A stretch of DNA of 64,000 bases from Clostridium uliginosum. GTDB lineage: Bacteria; Bacillota; Clostridia; Clostridiales; Clostridiaceae. Position 1 is the stretch's first letter; the number at the start of each line of letters is the position of its first letter. This document shows positions 60,640 through 64,000 of the stretch, piece after piece. Location of the stretch: the NCBI RefSeq assembly GCF_900112485.1, contig NZ_FOMG01000003.1:1-64000 (forward strand). Reading direction: 5' to 3'. The position numbers and the translations under genes were made by a program. A model generated the notes under the pieces. It did not search any database. It saw nothing but the letters and a program-made list of their open reading frames with translations, and was not told the DNA's origin.

Positions 60640-61482
60640 TCACTTCTCTTTTAATAGACTCCTAATTGCTAAAATCATAACAAAAGACAAAATGTATAAA
60701 ATCCCTGCAAATGCTGTTGCCATTCTAATATCTGTTTGCATATATGTATATATTTGAAGCGGAATTGTCCTTGTTTTATTTAAAACATTTCCAGCAAACA
60801 TTAGTGTTGCTCCAAACTCTCCTAAAGCTCTTACCCATGATAGTATAAGCGCAGATATTATTGTTTTCTTTAGCATAGGGATTATTACCTTTATGATAGT
60901 ATTAATTTTACTTGCACCTAATACGTAGGTTACCTCAAAAATTTCTTGAGGTATATCCTGTATAGAATTTTTTAAAACCTTTATATAAAGTGAAGATGAT
61001 ACAAATACTTGAGATATTATTACTGCTATTGGCGTAAATGTAATACTATATCCTAAATCTGAAAATATCTTACCTATAAATCCATTATCTCCAAACGCTA
61101 AAAGTAATCCGATACCTACTACTGCTGGTGGCAATACTATTGGAAGTTCAACCAAAATATCTACAATTTTAGGAATTTTATTTTTAGATATTTTAGATAA
61201 ATAAAAAGCCGTAGGTGTTCCAAATAAAAATGTTAATAATACTGATATTAATGAAGTAGTCATACTTAGTTTTAGACAATAAATATTCTCTACATTACTA
61301 ACTGTTTCTATTAGTTTTTCTATTCCTGAATACTTTATTAATCCTATTACAGGAACTATCAAGAAACATACATATATAACTATTAATATAAAAAATATAT
61401 AATCTAATATTTTTTTGTTTTTAAATGTTTTACTCTTTTGTTTTCCCAATATATATATTTCTTTATAATCATCTATTACCAT
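60640..61482 (-). CDS. modB: ModB, molybdate ABC permease
   Basis: A 280-aa permease with about six membrane segments. LKLSMTTSLISVLLTFLFGT, PTAFYLSKI, VDILVELPIVLPPAVVGIGL and VSSSLYIKVLKNSIQDIPQE, VLGASKINTIIKVIIPMLKK (the EAA loop) followed by WVRALGEFGATLMFAGN are typical of ModB/CysT. It is downstream of modA on the same strand; no modC ATPase gene is seen in the window. A MITE-C copy with a nested element lies between modA and modB. Confidence 0.92.
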   Translation of the reverse strand: MVIDDYKEIYILGKQKSKTFKNKKILDYIFFILIVIYVCFLIVPVIGLIKYSGIEKLIETVSNVENIYCLKLSMTTSLISVLLTFLFGTPTAFYLSKISKNKIPKIVDILVELPIVLPPAVVGIGLLLAFGDNGFIGKIFSDLGYSITFTPIAVIISQVFVSSSLYIKVLKNSIQDIPQEIFEVTYVLGASKINTIIKVIIPMLKKTIISALILSWVRALGEFGATLMFAGNVLNKTRTIPLQIYTYMQTDIRMATAFAGILYILSFVMILAIRSLLKEK

Positions 61483-61499
61483 AAATATCTCCTAAATAT

Positions 61500-61692
61500 A
61501 AGACACATAAAAAACAAGCCAATATAGAGGCCACTGAAAAAGTCCATTTTCTAGCAAAATCGCAACGTACGAATACGTATTTAAATGGTGTTATTTTTAA
61601 TAAAAGAATACTTTTTTAAGTGGCCTCGTCAATATGTTAGTCTCTACTTTGCATAGAGCCCTTAACTTGTTATTTTCTTTCACGTGTCTAAC
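61500..61692. mobile_element. MITE-C copy between modA and modB
   Basis: AGACACATAAAAAACAAGCC at the left and CTTAACTTGTTATTTTCTTT with CACGTGTCT at the right are MITE-C ends. It is interrupted by a 101-bp palindromic element (61527-61627). Confidence 0.65.
61527..61627. mobile_element. 101-bp palindromic element nested in MITE-C
   Basis: GAGGCCACTGAAAAAGT and ACTTTTTTAAGTGGCCTC are its inverted ends, with CGTACGAATACGTA in the middle. Only this copy is seen in the window. The flanks CAATATA / TCAATATG suggest a short target duplication. Confidence 0.65.
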
Positions 61693-61717
61693 CTTATCTC
61701 ATGCTTAAAAAAATTGA

Positions 61718-62530
61718 TTAATCTACCTTGAATCCATGTTTTGTTAATATTTCTTTTCCCTTAGCACCAGTTAAATAATCAATAAACTCCTTAGCTTCTT
61801 TACTATTATTACATTTATTAATTGTAGCTATAGGATATTGCACATTTAAATTTTCAAATTCCTTTAGCTCTATAATATCTAAGTCCTGTTTATTATTTTC
61901 ATTTACATCAGTTCTATAGACTATACCTATATCCCCTTCACCTAAAGCTACTTTACTTACAACACTTTTCACATCTAATTCATTACTTTTTATATTACTT
62001 ACTATATTTGTATAAGTATCTTGATTTATACTTTTTTCTGACAATTGATTATCTAACGCTTTATAAAAATAGTTTCCTACTGGCACAGACTTATCACCAG
62101 CTATTATTTTAACTCCAGGTTTAGATAAGTCTTCAAATTTATCTACAGTAACCTTACTATTTTTATTCTTACATAATACAATGTTGTTTTCTGCAAATAT
62201 AACACTTTCAGACACAGTATCACTTTCTTTTAACTTGTCCATATACTTTGTATTAGCAGATGCAAATACATCAGCTTTACTCCCCTGTTCAATTGATGTA
62301 ACCAATGCTTGGCTTCCAGCAAAATTAAATACAGCATCAATATTTTTATCTTTCTTTAATTCCTTGCCTACTTCAGTAAAACATTCTGTAAGACTAGCAG
62401 CCGCAAATACAGTTACTGATTTATCCTTAGCCTTTCCAGCACCACATCCATTTAAACTAACTGAAATCATACCAATTATAAGAAAAACACATATATTTCT
62501 TATCTTATTTCTCCTTACCATTTTATTCAT
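61718..62530 (-). CDS. modA: ModA, molybdate-binding lipoprotein
   Basis: A 270-aa lipoprotein; ICVFLIIGMISVSLNGC gives the anchor Cys. SVTVFAAASLTECFTEVGKE, FNFAGSQALVTSIEQGSKAD, VFASANTKYMDKL, IIAGDKSVPVGNYFYKAL and LGEGDIGIVYRTDVNEN are ModA signatures with the Ser/Ala oxyanion contacts. It captures molybdate or tungstate for ModB. It lies in line with the Moco biosynthesis genes upstream, separated by a MITE-A copy. Confidence 0.94.
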   Translation of the reverse strand: MNKMVRRNKIRNICVFLIIGMISVSLNGCGAGKAKDKSVTVFAAASLTECFTEVGKELKKDKNIDAVFNFAGSQALVTSIEQGSKADVFASANTKYMDKLKESDTVSESVIFAENNIVLCKNKNSKVTVDKFEDLSKPGVKIIAGDKSVPVGNYFYKALDNQLSEKSINQDTYTNIVSNIKSNELDVKSVVSKVALGEGDIGIVYRTDVNENNKQDLDIIELKEFENLNVQYPIATINKCNNSKEAKEFIDYLTGAKGKEILTKHGFKVD

Positions 62531-62559
62531 CTCTCATTTCCCCTATCATTTTTTATATT

Positions 62560-62781
62560 GCTATGTTTTAAAACCGTGTTGATATTGTAATATAAAGCTC
62601 ATGGACAGTGGAATTCACTTTAAGAACTCTAAAATAAATATTAGTCCTATTAATGCATGCTCCCAATCAAAGATTGTGACAAGCAATTAATAGTACAAAT
62701 ATTTATTAAGAGTTCTACAAAGTAAATTCCAATGCCAGTTCGCCTTTATATTAAAATATCAACACTATTTTAAAACATAGC
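62560..62781. mobile_element. MITE-A copy, ~222 bp
   Basis: GCTATGTTTTAAAACCGTG ... TATTTTAAAACATAGC with the inner inverted repeat; no 70-bp module. It lies between modA and the MOSC gene, in the probable modA promoter region. Confidence 0.8.
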
Positions 62782-62835
62782 TTAATACTAAACTGACTTG
62801 TTATTTATTTTAATATGCCTAATGTGTCTAAAACA

Positions 62836-63276
62836 TCATAAAACTACTATTTTATCCCCTGGCTTTATTGTTCCACCCTTAATTATTCTTGTAAATATAC
62901 CCTCTCTTGGCATAACACAATCACCAACTAACTCTTTTATTTTACATCCTTTATGACATTCTTTTCCAATTTGTGTCACTTCTTGCACCGTTTCTCCTAT
63001 TTCAAGTCTTGTTCCAACAGGTATTTCAAAAAGCACTATACCTTCTGTAGTTATATTTTCTGCAAAATTTCCATATGTAAGATCTTTTGCACCTAAGTCA
63101 TTCATCTTCTCTATACTTTCTTTTGCTAATAAGCTTACTTGCCTATGCCATTTTCCTGCATGAGCATCATTTTCTAGTCCAAAATCCTCTATAAATATTC
63201 CCTTTTCTATAGGTTTCTTTATAACTCCTTTTGTACTACTAATATTAATAGACACAACTTTTCCTATTATATTCAT
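62836..63276 (-). CDS. MOSC-domain protein
   Basis: 146 aa from ATG 63276 (GGAGG 9 nt upstream); a longer frame to 63330 overlaps moaC and lacks a site. VVSINISSTKGVIKKPIEKG, DAHAGKWHRQVSLLAKESIE, FAENITTEGIVLFEIPVGTR and HKGCKIKELVGDCVMPREGI with the reactive Cys (GDCVMPREG) define the stand-alone MOSC type. It probably handles sulfur transfer to the molybdenum cofactor. It follows moaC by 22 bp in the same operon. Confidence 0.92.
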   Translation of the reverse strand: MNIIGKVVSINISSTKGVIKKPIEKGIFIEDFGLENDAHAGKWHRQVSLLAKESIEKMNDLGAKDLTYGNFAENITTEGIVLFEIPVGTRLEIGETVQEVTQIGKECHKGCKIKELVGDCVMPREGIFTRIIKGGTIKPGDKIVVL

Positions 63277-63298
63277 TAAATTAATCCTCCTAAAATCA

Positions 63299-63766
63299 TT
63301 ACTTTTTAAGATAATCTCCACTTTTTCCACCAGTCTTTTTTATAAGAGTTATATTTCCTATTTCCATATTTTTATCTACAGCTTTGCACATATCATATAT
63401 TGTAAGCGCTGCGGTAGACACTGCTGTTAGCGCTTCCATTTCAACTCCTGTTTTACCTACAGTAGACACTTTTGCTTGTATTTTAATTTCATCTTCCTTA
63501 ACCTCAAATTTAATATCCGCTCCAGATATAAAAATATTATGACACATAGGTATTAAGTCTGATGTTCTTTTAACCCCCATAATTCCTGCTACTTGAGCAA
63601 CTGATAACACATCGCCTTTTTTTATTTTTCCATCCTTTATTAAATCTACAGTTTCTTTTTTCATTTTTATGCTACCTATTGCTATTGCAACTCTCTTTGT
63701 CTCATTCTTTTCATCAACATTTACCATATGAGCTCGTCCATCTTCATTAAAATGTGTAAATTCCAT
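63299..63766 (-). CDS. moaC: MoaC, cyclic pyranopterin monophosphate synthase
   Basis: A 155-aa Moa[73 protein letters not shown] and [35 protein letters not shown]. It completes the first step of Moco synthesis with MoaA. Its ATG lies 2 nt after the moaA stop with AGGAGG inside the moaA end, so translation is coupled. Confidence 0.97.
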   Translation of the reverse strand: MEFTHFNEDGRAHMVNVDEKNETKRVAIAIGSIKMKKETVDLIKDGKIKKGDVLSVAQVAGIMGVKRTSDLIPMCHNIFISGADIKFEVKEDEIKIQAKVSTVGKTGVEMEALTAVSTAALTIYDMCKAVDKNMEIGNITLIKKTGGKSGDYLKK

Positions 63767-63768
63767 AA

Positions 63769-64000
63769 TTATCCTCCTATAGTTGTCATTGTTCTATTTA
63801 TATAATCACCTTGTTCTAGATTATGTTCTTTAGGTTTACTATTTACTATTTCAACAATTGTATTATCTATATTCTCACCACTTCTTAAAACTTTTCCTAT
63901 ATCTGTTTCATCATCTGAGTGAAGACAAGTTTTAATTTTTCCATCTGCCGTTAATCTAAGCCTATTACAGTTATCACAAAATTTACAAGAGATAGGATTT
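63769..64000 (-). CDS. moaA: MoaA C-terminal part (cut by window edge)
   Basis: The minus-strand frame entering at 64000 reads [40 protein letters not shown] and ends NRTMTTIGG at TAA 63769-63771. CxxC and the C-terminal Fe-S cluster ligands of MoaA ([11 protein letters not shown] ... TCL) are seen. MoaA turns GTP into the pyranopterin precursor with S-adenosylmethionine. The radical SAM half lies outside the window. Confidence 0.93.
   Translation of the reverse strand, partial: NPISCKFCDNCNRLRLTADGKIKTCLHSDDETDIGKVLRSGENIDNTIVEIVNSKPKEHNLEQGDYINRTMTTIGG

Overview
The window looks like a chromosomal stretch of a low-GC Clostridium (sensu stricto). The base composition is very AT-rich, ribosome binding sites are strong (AGGAGG, GGGGG), and family assignments by eye (YvrJ, DUF1659/DUF2922, BlaR1/BlaI pairs, clostridial small membrane proteins) all fit. 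No rRNA, tRNA or CRISPR array was seen. All assignments rest on reading sequence and motifs; no database search was run.

Layout. 1-3.5 kb: broken small genes, a histidine phosphatase, and ribB under an FMN riboswitch with its terminator. 3.6-13.7 kb: an envelope block, with an ArnT/PMT-like membrane glycosyltransferase, a BlaR1/BlaI-like pair, an M28 peptidase lipoprotein, and an MBOAT/SGNH-like O-acyltransferase operon. The glycosyltransferase and the MBOAT operon share a ~140-bp leader. 13.7-17.7 kb: regulators, an EamA transporter with an in-frame stop, and a C45-type hydrolase. 17.8-22 kb: a plasmid-like ParA/ribbon-helix-helix partition locus with a GTAAC/GTTAC-rich region, a truncated second copy of the small partition gene, a DUF3791/DUF3990 module and an orphan Phd-type antitoxin. 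22-28 kb: DUF1659/DUF2922, YmaF, HxlR, nitroreductase, NAD(P)H-type flavoprotein and VOC genes. 28-32.2 kb: five minus-strand units, each headed by the same ~48-bp leader. 32.7-40.4 kb: MerR regulators, an ECF sigma/anti-sigma pair, a PC4-like protein and an AbiL/RloAB-like defence pair. 41-51.3 kb: a full AI-2 locus, lsrACDB-F divergent from lsrR-lsrK plus two cupin-fold genes, with no lsrG. 52-54 kb: a dCache chemoreceptor. 54.6-56.7 kb: an uncharacterised ATPase plus PD-(D/E)XK nuclease pair. 57-60.3 kb: YvrJ, small proteins and a broken PD-(D/E)XK transposase-family gene. 60.6-64 kb: modB, modA, MOSC, moaC, moaA (molybdate uptake and cofactor synthesis).

The window is riddled with short non-autonomous repeats. 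MITE-A has ends GGCTATGTTTTA and 8-bp target duplications, and ranges from 41 to ~446 bp. MITE-B has ends GGGGCTGTCTCA. MITE-C has GGCACAT-type ends next to AACAAGTC. Repeats D and E are further families. MITE-A copies carry a 70-bp passenger module that is also found alone inside a gene. Insertions repeatedly fall exactly at operon joints and stop codons.

The best candidates for undescribed biology are (1) the ATPase-nuclease pair at 54666-56662, (2) the leader-headed unit array at 28.1-32.2 kb, (3) the lsr locus in which two cupin-fold proteins stand where LsrG is missing, (4) the 70-bp module, and (5) the shared 11-bp-repeat leader of two envelope loci.
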